Source: Acidimicrobiaceae bacterium (lineage in GTDB: Bacteria > Actinomycetota > Acidimicrobiia > Acidimicrobiales > Microtrichaceae). From it: 5,302 nucleotides of DNA. A model generated the notes under the pieces. The model worked only from the letters and a program-made list of their open reading frames with translations, had not been told where the DNA came from and searched no databases. This document shows positions 1 to 5,302 of the stretch, piece after piece. The stretch covers positions 2,476-7,777 of the forward strand of contig DORQ01000002.1 in the NCBI GenBank assembly GCA_003514205.1, given 5' to 3'. Each line of letters opens with the position of its first letter. Position 1 is the first letter of the stretch. The position numbers were made by a program, and so were the translations under genes.

Positions 1-276
1 GGCCAGATCGACGAACTCACCGCAGTGAGCGACCGCGGAGCAGCGTACGAGACGCTTCGGATCTACGACATCTTCCAGCTGAGGAGCATCGGTCGTGCGG
101 CAGGGCTGATCGACATTCACTGCGAGGGAATCATGTGTAAACCCGTGACGAATGCAGGTCTCGATGGCTTGGAGGATTCCGTGCTTGAGGGATTCGTCGC
201 CGCTGGTCGGTTGCTTGGTGATCTCGCTGCGATGAACTATCTCATCTTCAAAGCCGCACCTGAGGGAATCAGGTGA
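1..276 (+). CDS. SAM-dependent methyltransferase, C-terminal part (5' end outside window)
   Basis: The frame is open from base 1 to the TGA at 274-276, giving 91 residues, so the true start lies left of the window. An internal ATG at base 25 has no claim to be the start, because coding continues upstream of it. The visible part resembles the C-terminal region of class I SAM-dependent methyltransferases found in sugar and polysaccharide loci. A 'LRIYDIFQLRSIGRAAGL' stretch fits the usual H/R-x-Y-D..L...A-G-L segment after the Rossmann core. It is followed by 'GIMCKPVTNAGLD', which resembles the family's 'G..LKPLSNAQM' signature, and by a helical tail ending 'LAAMNYLIFKA'. The SAM-binding motif itself is not visible, so catalytic competence cannot be judged. 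By context it probably methylates a sugar or sugar nucleotide in the cytoplasm; the acceptor is unknown. Its stop overlaps the next gene's GTG start, which indicates co-translation. The family call rests on remembered motif similarity only. Confidence 0.68.
   Translation, partial: GQIDELTAVSDRGAAYETLRIYDIFQLRSIGRAAGLIDIHCEGIMCKPVTNAGLDGLEDSVLEGFVAAGRLLGDLAAMNYLIFKAAPEGIR
262..266 (+). promoter_or_regulatory. Ribosome binding site for the GTG start at 273
   Basis: GAGGG lies six bases upstream of GTG 273, inside the last codons of the methyltransferase gene. It supports the GTG that overlaps the upstream TGA (GTGA) as the true start, rather than later in-frame GTG codons. Confidence 0.6.
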
Positions 277-1322
277 CCGCCAGCGGCGCGCTGATCGACT
301 CCGATCCAGCGCCGGCCCGACAACAGGCCCGAGCTCTGGCCCGATCGCAGGCAGGTCAGGGAACTGGGGTACATGCAGACTCAGTGCCAGACCCGCTCAA
401 CCCGCATCAGGTGCTTTGGAACACCGCTCAGTTTGCTGGACTCCGGCCCGGTATGGCTGAGAACCGGCTCGTGGTTGACCATCGGGATCATAAGAACCGC
501 CTGGTTGGCAGCCTCAGTGGCGTCGTCGAGGAAGGTGTTTGGACCTCGGGCTACTCGGCGCCCTTTGGCGGAATCGATCTCACTCGAGGCAGCGAGACAG
601 CAGACAATGTGATGGCGTTGGTTGCCCGGGCCGTTGATGTGGCTCGCCGGGAAGGAATCAACAGAATCGAGGTTCGCTGCAAGCCGCCTCACTCGACACC
701 CTCCGAACCGCTTGTTGCTTTTGCGCTCTTCCAGGCTGGATTCGCCGTCGTGGAAAGTGATCTCAACTTCTACATTCCCTTGGATGGCATCTCTGAACTG
801 GGGGAGTGGGAGGCAGGACTGCGAAAGCAAGCTCGGCGAGCGCTTCGAGAGGCACGTGCGCTTGGACTGACCACTCGTCAGCTCGATCCTGAGGACGAAT
901 CGGGATGGGAGCTTGCCTATGAGGTGCTTCGCGATAACCGAATCGAGAAGGGCCGGCCAATGCGCTTGCCGCTGGAGTACATCCTCGGGATCCGTGATTG
1001 CTTCGGGCCGCTGGTGCGCATGCTGGTCACCGAGGAGGACCGACACACGGTCGCTGCTGCGCTCCTCTATCGAGTCGGACGGGGACGTGATGTCGTTCAG
1101 TACTGGGGTGATAACGCCCCACACCTCGCCGTATCACCAATGCCCGTGATGGTCGCAGCAGTGGTTGAACATGGCCTGCACACGGGAGCCAGTGTGCTTG
1201 ACATCGGGATTTCCACTGATCACGGCGAGCCGAATCTTGGACTCATTCAGTTCAAGCGAGCATTCGGATGTTCTACAGAACTGCGCACGACGATGGCGCT
1301 CGACCTTCGGGAGGACCGATGA
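273..1322 (+). CDS. FemAB/GNAT-like acyltransferase of a polysaccharide locus
   Basis: This is a 349-residue cytoplasmic protein with no signal peptide or membrane segment. It resembles the double-GNAT (FemAB-like, Acetyltransf_6 type) proteins common in surface-polysaccharide gene clusters. Visible marks, in order: 'YSAPFGGIDL' (about residues 94-103), near where relatives read '...TYGG...'; a basic helix 'LRKQARRALREARALGL' (183-199), the typical R-x-A-R-x-A...G-L segment that starts the second GNAT half; and 'LDIGISTDHGEPNLGLIQFKRAFG' (309-332), close to the family's 'FDFGIST...LN.GL..QKEGFG' C-terminal signature. Relatives are usually about 320-350 residues, so it is full length. The first 40 or so residues (Ala, Arg and Gln rich) show no family similarity and look like a variable extension. 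The start is the GTG that overlaps the previous stop by four bases and has a GAGGG site. A transferred acyl or aminoacyl group on a sugar or lipid-linked glycan is likely, but donor and acceptor are unknown. The family call is fairly sure and the reaction is not. Confidence 0.78.
   Translation: MTASGALIDSDPAPARQQARALARSQAGQGTGVHADSVPDPLNPHQVLWNTAQFAGLRPGMAENRLVVDHRDHKNRLVGSLSGVVEEGVWTSGYSAPFGGIDLTRGSETADNVMALVARAVDVARREGINRIEVRCKPPHSTPSEPLVAFALFQAGFAVVESDLNFYIPLDGISELGEWEAGLRKQARRALREARALGLTTRQLDPEDESGWELAYEVLRDNRIEKGRPMRLPLEYILGIRDCFGPLVRMLVTEEDRHTVAAALLYRVGRGRDVVQYWGDNAPHLAVSPMPVMVAAVVEHGLHTGASVLDIGISTDHGEPNLGLIQFKRAFGCSTELRTTMALDLREDR
1309..1315 (+). promoter_or_regulatory. Ribosome binding site deciding the ATG at 1319
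   Basis: GGGAGGA ends three bases before ATG 1319. It favours that ATG over the in-frame ATG at 1268, which lies deep within the acyltransferase gene. A start at 1319 also gives a protein that begins directly with the first beta strand of a dinucleotide-binding fold (MRQVVVGG). Confidence 0.7.
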
Positions 1323-2782
1323 GGCAAGTAGTGGTTGGAGGCTCGGTAGCGGCACTGGTGGCTGCTGATCGACTGAGTAGTCAAGGCGTTGAGGTGGATC
1401 TCTTCCTGGGTGACCGGCCTGGCGGAGGGTTCGCCCCAATCGCTGCCTCGGGTCGCCCGGTGGAACTCGGCTGTCGACTCATCGAATTGTCCTACGACCA
1501 AGCACCGGCCAAGACCTCGGCCGCAGTGGGCTCGGGGGATTTCGACCTCTCTGCTGGGAGCGGCGCTTCTGGATCTGCGACCGACGCGAGTTTCGCTGCA
1601 ACTCCTCCGCTCTCGGAATACCAGCCAGGGCCCCACGGACACCGACCGTATGTGCATCTCGTTGATGGGTTGATTCGAGAACTTCTCGGGGACCGATTGG
1701 TTGAGATCGAACACCCGCTGATGGACATTGGATCTCGGTGGGTCCGAGACTGGATTCTGTCGGGTGACCTCACCGGTCTCGCCGACGCTGCCGGCCCGAA
1801 ATGTGATCGATTCGTGATGGATGCCCTGTCGGGCGTGGGGCGCTGGGGGGAGCGTGGTTGGTTCGAGCCCGAGCATCGGGCACGGCTCGAAACGCAGAGC
1901 CTCCGCGAGGCGAGCGAAAGCACCCTGGGCGCTGAGTTCAACAACGCGTTTCTGGAACCTGTGGCCTCACGGGTCTTGGAACGGGGCACGGCCGATGTGG
2001 TGGCCGCCCTTCACCGTAAGATCTGGCTTCCGTTGTTCTGGCCAGGCACAGTTGCCGCTTCGCTCAGCGGAGTAGTGCCCCATGTCCCCAACCGACCGTT
2101 TCATAGCGTCTCGCGTGGCGGAATGGGTGCCTTGGTCACCGTGTTGCTGGAGCGCCTTGCACAGTCTGACAGCGTTCGAATTTTCCGTTCAGGTGCGTTG
2201 CAGCGGGCACAGAGCCAGGCTGGAATGACGCGCTGCGAGTTCGCTGACGGCCGTGCAATTGAGGCGCAACAGCCGATTCTTGGTGTGGCGGCGACCGAAC
2301 TCTTCGCTGCCGCGAACGTCCACATTCGGCTCGAAATGGCCACCACCTCGTTGGTCTGGGTGGAGATGGAAGAGGGCAGCACTCCACCAGATGTGCTGTG
2401 GACTGCTGGCGCGGATCGCCCGGTGTACAGATGGTCTCGGAGTTATGCGAGCGATGGGGCACCCATCATGTGTGGCGAGCTGGCCTGGTGGGTCCGCGAG
2501 CAGGATCTGGCTGAGACCGCAGTGGCAGATATGCAACGCAGCGGAATCATTGACAACCCGGAATCAGTGACCGTGCTCGGAGCGATTCGACGACCAAGCT
2601 TCGCTGTGCCATCGCTGCTCAACATGAATCGATTTGCTGTGGCGAGGCAGGAACTCGATGCGAGGTCCTTGCAAGCGACCCTCATTGGTGGCATTGGTGC
2701 CTTTGGCGCTGATACCTGCAATGAGCAGATTGTCCAAGGACTTGCAGCTGCAGAGAGCGTGATGGAGCGGGCCTCGCTCTAG
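1319..2782 (+). CDS. FAD/NAD(P)-binding oxidoreductase, amine-oxidase-like, with degenerate nucleotide motif
   Basis: The protein has 487 residues, starting at the ATG that overlaps the previous TGA (ATGA). It has the outline of the amine oxidase / protoporphyrinogen oxidase / UDP-galactopyranose mutase-like flavoprotein group. Residues 3-30 form a beta-alpha-beta start (QVVVGGSVAALVAADRL), followed by a GGG turn at 35-37 and 'VELGCRLIEL' (48-57), the usual '...D.G...' strand. 'FLEPVASRVL' (211-220) and 'SRGGMGALVTVLLERL' (265-280) match common mid-protein segments. 'IGGIGAFGADTCNEQIVQGLAAAESV' (456-481) fits the C-terminal FAD-contacting strand and helix. The GxGxxG motif reads G-G-S-V-A-A (residues 7-12), so the second and third glycines are replaced, and the acidic residue expected at the end of strand 2 appears to be Leu30. 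Residues 62-100 are rich in Ala, Ser and Gly. The protein is probably cytoplasmic and linked to sugar tailoring; substrate and even cofactor are uncertain. It may be a real but divergent enzyme or one with a non-redox role. Confidence 0.7.
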   Translation: MRQVVVGGSVAALVAADRLSSQGVEVDLFLGDRPGGGFAPIAASGRPVELGCRLIELSYDQAPAKTSAAVGSGDFDLSAGSGASGSATDASFAATPPLSEYQPGPHGHRPYVHLVDGLIRELLGDRLVEIEHPLMDIGSRWVRDWILSGDLTGLADAAGPKCDRFVMDALSGVGRWGERGWFEPEHRARLETQSLREASESTLGAEFNNAFLEPVASRVLERGTADVVAALHRKIWLPLFWPGTVAASLSGVVPHVPNRPFHSVSRGGMGALVTVLLERLAQSDSVRIFRSGALQRAQSQAGMTRCEFADGRAIEAQQPILGVAATELFAAANVHIRLEMATTSLVWVEMEEGSTPPDVLWTAGADRPVYRWSRSYASDGAPIMCGELAWWVREQDLAETAVADMQRSGIIDNPESVTVLGAIRRPSFAVPSLLNMNRFAVARQELDARSLQATLIGGIGAFGADTCNEQIVQGLAAAESVMERASL

Positions 2783-2799
2783 GCAAGGTTCATGCCTGG
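2779..2799 (+). terminator. Small hairpin spanning the stop codon of the oxidoreductase gene
   Basis: CTAGGCA (2779-2785) pairs with TGCCTGG (2793-2799) around a seven-base loop, giving seven pairs including one T-G wobble. The stem includes the TAG stop at 2780-2782. No T-run follows, so intrinsic termination is doubtful. It may instead protect or mark the 3' end of the message. Confidence 0.25.
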
Positions 2800-2897
2800 C
2801 GCTGCCCATTGGACTGGCGCTTTTCACGGACTTGTGCTGCCCGCGGACGCATGCTCTGGACGCACCCTCAGCTCGCCTGAGCGCATCCTTTTTGCTG
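2783..2897. other. Convergent intergenic region with weak hairpins, no gene
   Basis: This 115-base gap separates the 3' ends of the + and - strand operons. I see no convincing coding frame. It holds CTGGCGCT twice (2796-2803 and 2814-2821, 18 bases apart) and GGACGCA twice (2845-2851 and 2858-2864), plus the small hairpins listed separately. It is the natural place for transcription termination in both directions, but no classic strong terminator is visible. Confidence 0.6.
2867..2893 (+). terminator. Candidate weak terminator of the + strand operon
   Basis: CTCAG (2867-2871) and CTGAG (2877-2881) form a perfect five-pair stem with a five-base loop, followed after seven bases by five T residues (2889-2893). 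The short stem and the gap before the T-run make it weak by intrinsic-terminator standards, but its position between convergent genes is right. Confidence 0.3.
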
Positions 2898-4055
2898 TCA
2901 GATTCGCTGGAACTGACCGCTCAGGCAATGCCCCACGACCTGCTGCAAGGTTTCAGCAACTTGAGTCTGCTGAGCTTCGGTGATGCCAGGAAACATTGGA
3001 AGGCTGATAGTTCCTGACGCAGCTTCTTCTGCACTATCGCAGTGCAGTGGCGAGGGAACGAGTCTGCGGAACGCCGGGGTTTTGTGCACCGGGACAGGGT
3101 AGTGAATCGCAGCACCGATTCCGGCGTGCTGTAGCCCTCGAAGCACATCGTCACGGATGGCTGCGGGGACGCGAACGTTGTAGATATGCCACACGTGATG
3201 ATTTCCCGCTAGCTCCATTGGCAAGACAAGGTGGCTTTGGGTATCGAGAAGTTCGTGGTACCGCTGAGCTGCTTCACGCCGCTGGTCGTTCCACTGATCG
3301 AGATTGCGAAGCTTCTCTGAGAGGACTACGGCCTGCAGTGTGTCGAGCCTGGAATTCATGCCGATCACTTCATGCTGATATCGCACCAGGCTGCCATGAT
3401 TCGAGATCATCCTGACTCGCTGGGCGATCTCGTCGGAGTTGGTGAGCACCGCGCCGCCATCTCCGTAAGCGCCAAGGTTCTTTCCTGGGTAGAAGCTGGT
3501 GGTAGCGAGTGCGACGCCGTGGCCAATTCCTCGATCGTGACGTCGAGCACCCTGGGATTGGGCCGCATCTTCGATCAGGGCAGCGCCGTACTTCGCAGCA
3601 ATGTGGCTCAGTTCGTCCATGGGAGCGATCTGGCCATAGAGGTCGACAGCGATGATGGCGCGTGGAGCGAAGCGCTCAGCGGCAAGCGTTACTGCGAGCG
3701 GATCGATGAGTTGGTAGGTGGGATCACAATCCACGGGGATGCACTCGGCGCCAACCAGAGCAACAGCCTCCGCGGTGGCGATGAAGGTATTGGCTGGAAC
3801 AATGACTTTGTCGCCGGGACCGATTTCGAGCGCCCGAAGGCCCAGCACAATAGCGTCAGTGCCGTTGGCCACGCCCACGCAGTTGGCGGTGCCCGAATAC
3901 CGTGCGAACTCTTGCTCGAAGTCAGTCACCTCGACCCCTCCAACGAAGGAGCAGTTTTCGAGTATGCGCTTCCACGCTGCGGCAACCGGTCGGCGGATGG
4001 CTCGTTCTTGGATCCCGAGGTCGAGAAACGGCACGGTTTGACGTTCGGAGGTCAT
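2898..4055 (-). CDS. DegT/DnrJ/EryC1/StrS family PLP-dependent sugar aminotransferase
   Basis: The protein has 385 residues, slightly above the family's usual 365-380. It transfers an amino group, usually from glutamate, to a keto group on a nucleotide sugar. Fold type I aminotransferase marks are complete: 'GVANGTDAI' (61-69) for phosphate binding, 'VPANTFIATAEA' (86-97), 'LYGQIAPMD' (139-147), 'IEDAAQSQGA' (161-170) with Asp163 placed to contact the PLP ring nitrogen, and 'SFYPGKNLGAYGDGGA' (187-202) with Lys192 as the PLP Schiff-base lysine. 'NSRLDTLQA' (234-242) and 'HYPVPVH' (318-324) are also typical. The 'FYPGKN' form and the adjacent dehydrogenase point to a 3-aminotransferase of the WbpE/WlbC or FdtB/QdtB kind; sequence alone does not separate UDP from dTDP substrates. 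The start is the ATG that overlaps the dehydrogenase stop (ATGA), with AGGAG seven bases upstream. The family is near certain and the exact substrate is inferred. Confidence 0.95.
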   Translation of the reverse strand: MTSERQTVPFLDLGIQERAIRRPVAAAWKRILENCSFVGGVEVTDFEQEFARYSGTANCVGVANGTDAIVLGLRALEIGPGDKVIVPANTFIATAEAVALVGAECIPVDCDPTYQLIDPLAVTLAAERFAPRAIIAVDLYGQIAPMDELSHIAAKYGAALIEDAAQSQGARRHDRGIGHGVALATTSFYPGKNLGAYGDGGAVLTNSDEIAQRVRMISNHGSLVRYQHEVIGMNSRLDTLQAVVLSEKLRNLDQWNDQRREAAQRYHELLDTQSHLVLPMELAGNHHVWHIYNVRVPAAIRDDVLRGLQHAGIGAAIHYPVPVHKTPAFRRLVPSPLHCDSAEEAASGTISLPMFPGITEAQQTQVAETLQQVVGHCLSGQFQRI

Positions 4056-5128
4056 CGAAGGGCTCCTATCGATTGTTGTTCAAGGGGAACGAGTTGGCCT
4101 CGTGCGGCGACTGAGGCGTCCACAGCTTCAAGAATCTTGAGGATGCGAACGCCGGACGTCCCATCGGTGAGGGGCCGACGTCCGGTTCGAATGCAATCAG
4201 CGAACTCGCGGACCACATCAGCGAGGGCTTCGCTCTCAACGAGTGCAGGTGCCAGCATGTCGCCTGATCGGTACTGGACCATCATTTGGCGCTGGTCGTC
4301 AGGTGTTTGGAAGGTCGAGACGTCGACACCGCGTTCGAAGATCGAAAGCCGCTGTGCAGGATTGACGTCATCCCAGACGATGTATCGGTGGGATCCACCG
4401 ATGATGGTGGTTCGTATCTTTACGGGACTCAGCCAGCTGACATGCACATGAGCGATTCCTTCGCCTGGCAGCGTCATCGATACGTACCCGACGCAGGATC
4501 GACCAGCTCCGATGGGATCCACGCCGATTGCAGATACGGCTGTTGGTTGGATTCCTGCGGGAAGAATTGAGTCGAGAATCGAGAGATCATGTGGGAGCAG
4601 GTCCCAGAACACGTCGGCATCGGGCTGAACAATTCCGAGGTTGATCCGGACAGAATCGATGTACTGGAGCCGTCCAAGTGTCCCCTGCGTGGCTTCGTGA
4701 CGAATGCGTCGCACTGCTGGTGTGTAGCAGTAGGTGTGGTCGCACATCAGGGTCAGGTTGCGTTCGGCCGCCACGTTGACGAGTCGCTCTGCTTCAATCG
4801 AGGACAAGGCAAGGGGCTTCTCAACGAGGACATGCTTTCCTGCCTCGAGGCAGGCTTTGGCAATTCCGAAATGGGTGCCCGCGGGTGTTGCAATTGCAAC
4901 CGCCTGGATTCGGGGATCATCAAGAATCGCCTGTAGATCATTGGTCACCTCAACCGAGGTATGACGGCCAAGGACTTGCCGCGCTCGATCCATATTGAGA
5001 TCGCACACGCTCCAGAGCCAGGTGGTATCCGATGCCAAGAAGTTGCGAATCAGGTTGGGACCCCAGTAGCCGGCACCGACGACAGCGACACCCACGTCAT
5101 TGGGAGATGGTTGATTGGAATAGCTCAC
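4052..5128 (-). CDS. Gfo/Idh/MocA family sugar-nucleotide dehydrogenase (WlbA/WbpB-like)
   Basis: This is a 358-residue NAD(P)-dependent oxidoreductase. The N-terminal Rossmann fold shows 'VAVVGAGYWGPNLIRNF' (14-30), the GxGYWGxN form common in polysaccharide-locus members. It is followed by 'VCDLN' (41-45), 'VAIATPAGTH' (77-86) and the family signature 'VLVEKPLA' (100-107) with Lys104. The C-terminal substrate domain shows 'FWDLLPHDLSIL' (174-185), with Asp176 and His180 as probable active-site residues, as in family members with a D-x-x-x-H pattern. Family members oxidise a sugar hydroxyl to a ketone. Coupled with the following aminotransferase, the likely reaction is 3-oxidation of a UDP- or dTDP-sugar, as WbpB/WlbA do on UDP-GlcNAc-uronate. 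The start is GTG at 5126-5128. An in-frame TAG two codons upstream excludes anything longer; a GTG at codon 12 is an alternative. No Shine-Dalgarno site is visible before either. Confidence 0.93.
   Translation of the reverse strand: MSYSNQPSPNDVGVAVVGAGYWGPNLIRNFLASDTTWLWSVCDLNMDRARQVLGRHTSVEVTNDLQAILDDPRIQAVAIATPAGTHFGIAKACLEAGKHVLVEKPLALSSIEAERLVNVAAERNLTLMCDHTYCYTPAVRRIRHEATQGTLGRLQYIDSVRINLGIVQPDADVFWDLLPHDLSILDSILPAGIQPTAVSAIGVDPIGAGRSCVGYVSMTLPGEGIAHVHVSWLSPVKIRTTIIGGSHRYIVWDDVNPAQRLSIFERGVDVSTFQTPDDQRQMMVQYRSGDMLAPALVESEALADVVREFADCIRTGRRPLTDGTSGVRILKILEAVDASVAARGQLVPLEQQSIGALR
4063..4067 (-). promoter_or_regulatory. Ribosome binding site of the aminotransferase gene
   Basis: AGGAG on the - strand lies seven bases before the ATG at 4055, inside the last codons of the dehydrogenase gene. 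It fixes the aminotransferase start at the ATGA overlap and indicates coupled translation. Confidence 0.75.
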
Positions 5129-5177
5129 GTGGGTCTATCGGCCCATGAGCTTCGATTGTGAGCGTGATGCTTGAGAT

Positions 5178-5190
5178 AGCAGTTTCTGCT
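5178..5190. repeat. Perfect inverted repeat AGCAG-TTT-CTGCT
   Basis: Five-base arms surround a TTT centre (AAA on the - strand). It lies directly next to the larger hairpin at 5191-5213 and 50 bases upstream of the dehydrogenase start. It could be a small RNA hairpin in the leader of the - strand operon or an operator-like half-site pair. The size is close to what chance allows, so function is uncertain. Confidence 0.4.
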
Positions 5191-5213
5191 TGCCAACTGC
5201 CGGCCCAGTGGCA
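5191..5213 (-). terminator. Bulged 8-pair hairpin upstream of the dehydrogenase gene
   Basis: TGCCA (5191-5195) pairs with TGGCA (5209-5213) and CTG (5197-5199) with CAG (5206-5208), with a single bulged A at 5196 and a CCGGCC loop (5200-5205). It begins ten bases after the likely stop of the upstream - strand gene, a position that suits a terminator or attenuator. There is no T-run on the - strand; a second small hairpin follows instead. It may therefore be a processing or stability element. Confidence 0.35.
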
Positions 5214-5222
5214 GCGGTTGAG

Positions 5223-5302
5223 CTAGACGCGGGTCGCCTCCTCGCTCTCGCCGAGTTCCCGTCGCTCCTTGGTTCGCTTGGACGCATGGTTCTGCTGGTT
5301 CC
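5223..5302 (-). CDS. Probable C-terminal end of an unidentified protein (gene continues beyond window)
   Basis: In this frame the - strand reads 25 codons and then TAG at 5225-5223. The peptide is strongly hydrophilic (NQQNHASKRTKE, then RRELGESEEATRV), and 21 of 25 third positions are G or C, which suits real coding better than the other two frames. Those frames are also open from the window edge (stops at 5137-5135 and 5127-5125) but give Ser/Arg/Pro-rich or Cys/Trp/His-scattered peptides typical of shadow frames. A charged tail like this often ends a membrane protein, but the family cannot be named from 25 residues. Confidence 0.45.
   Translation of the reverse strand, partial: NQQNHASKRTKERRELGESEEATRV

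Noticed and set aside
381..1124. A 247-codon open frame on the - strand within the acyltransferase gene
   Set aside because: It is antisense to a gene with clear FemAB/GNAT-like signatures, its peptide matches no family I know, and no ribosome binding site supports it.
1268..1318. Longer start for the oxidoreductase at the ATG at 1268
   Set aside because: The added 17 residues overlap the acyltransferase's C-terminal coding. The ATG at 1319 has a good ribosome binding site and begins at the first beta strand.
1247..1876. A 209-codon open frame on the - strand across the acyltransferase-oxidoreductase junction
   Set aside because: It runs antisense across a coupled ATGA junction, and the peptide is Ser/Arg-rich and unlike a folded protein.
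3372..4451. A 359-codon open frame on the + strand opposite the aminotransferase and the end of the dehydrogenase
   Set aside because: It lies wholly antisense to two genes with complete family motifs. Its peptide has no recognisable domain and the composition of a shadow frame. The length reflects the high GC content.
5126..5131. CACGTG palindrome as a possible regulator site
   Set aside because: A six-base palindrome overlapping the start codon is expected by chance at this GC content, and no second copy or flanking symmetry supports an operator.
5129..5222. A sigma-70-type promoter using TTGGCA on the - strand as the -35 element
   Set aside because: No reasonable -10 hexamer lies 16-18 bases downstream; the nearest TA-rich bases are at the wrong distance.
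1..5302. CRISPR arrays, tRNA or rRNA genes, insertion sequences, phage or toxin-antitoxin elements
   Set aside because: No regularly spaced repeats, tRNA-like cloverleaf, transposase-like peptide or terminal inverted repeats were seen. The window is nearly filled by the five main genes.

Overview
This window is a slice of a surface-polysaccharide (O-antigen, capsule or cell-wall glycan) biosynthesis locus from a bacterium of moderately high GC. The evidence is the gene content: a sugar-type methyltransferase end, a FemAB/GNAT-like acyltransferase of the kind found in polysaccharide loci, an FAD/NAD-type oxidoreductase, a DegT/DnrJ/EryC1 sugar aminotransferase and a Gfo/Idh/MocA sugar-nucleotide dehydrogenase. 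Two GTG starts, frequent G/C third positions and tight 4-base gene overlaps would fit an actinobacterium such as a member of Acidimicrobiia. That placement is a guess; nothing here fixes the taxon.

Layout. Left half, + strand: the 3' end of a methyltransferase gene (1-276), an acyltransferase gene (273-1322) and an FAD-type oxidoreductase gene (1319-2782). Each gene overlaps the next by four bases (GTGA, then ATGA), so they look like one translationally coupled unit. Middle: a 115-base convergent intergenic region (2783-2897) with small hairpins and short direct repeats but no gene. Right half, - strand: a dehydrogenase gene (5128 to 4052), which overlaps by four bases (ATGA) an aminotransferase gene (4055 to 2898). 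Further right, 5129-5222 carries two adjacent hairpins. Bases 5223-5302 probably hold the last 25 codons of another - strand gene that continues past the window.

How the genes may work together. The - strand pair matches the logic of 3-amino-sugar nucleotide synthesis: an NAD-dependent dehydrogenase makes a 3-keto sugar nucleotide and a PLP enzyme transaminates it. The best-known example is the WbpB/WbpE (WlbA/WlbC) pair acting on UDP-GlcNAc-derived uronic acid. The N-acetyltransferase that normally follows (WbpD type) is not in the window. The + strand cassette looks like a glycan-tailoring module of methyl transfer, acyl or aminoacyl transfer and a redox step, but its substrates cannot be read from sequence. 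The strongest oddity is the oxidoreductase, whose N-terminal dinucleotide-binding motif has lost two of its three usual glycines and its usual acidic residue.
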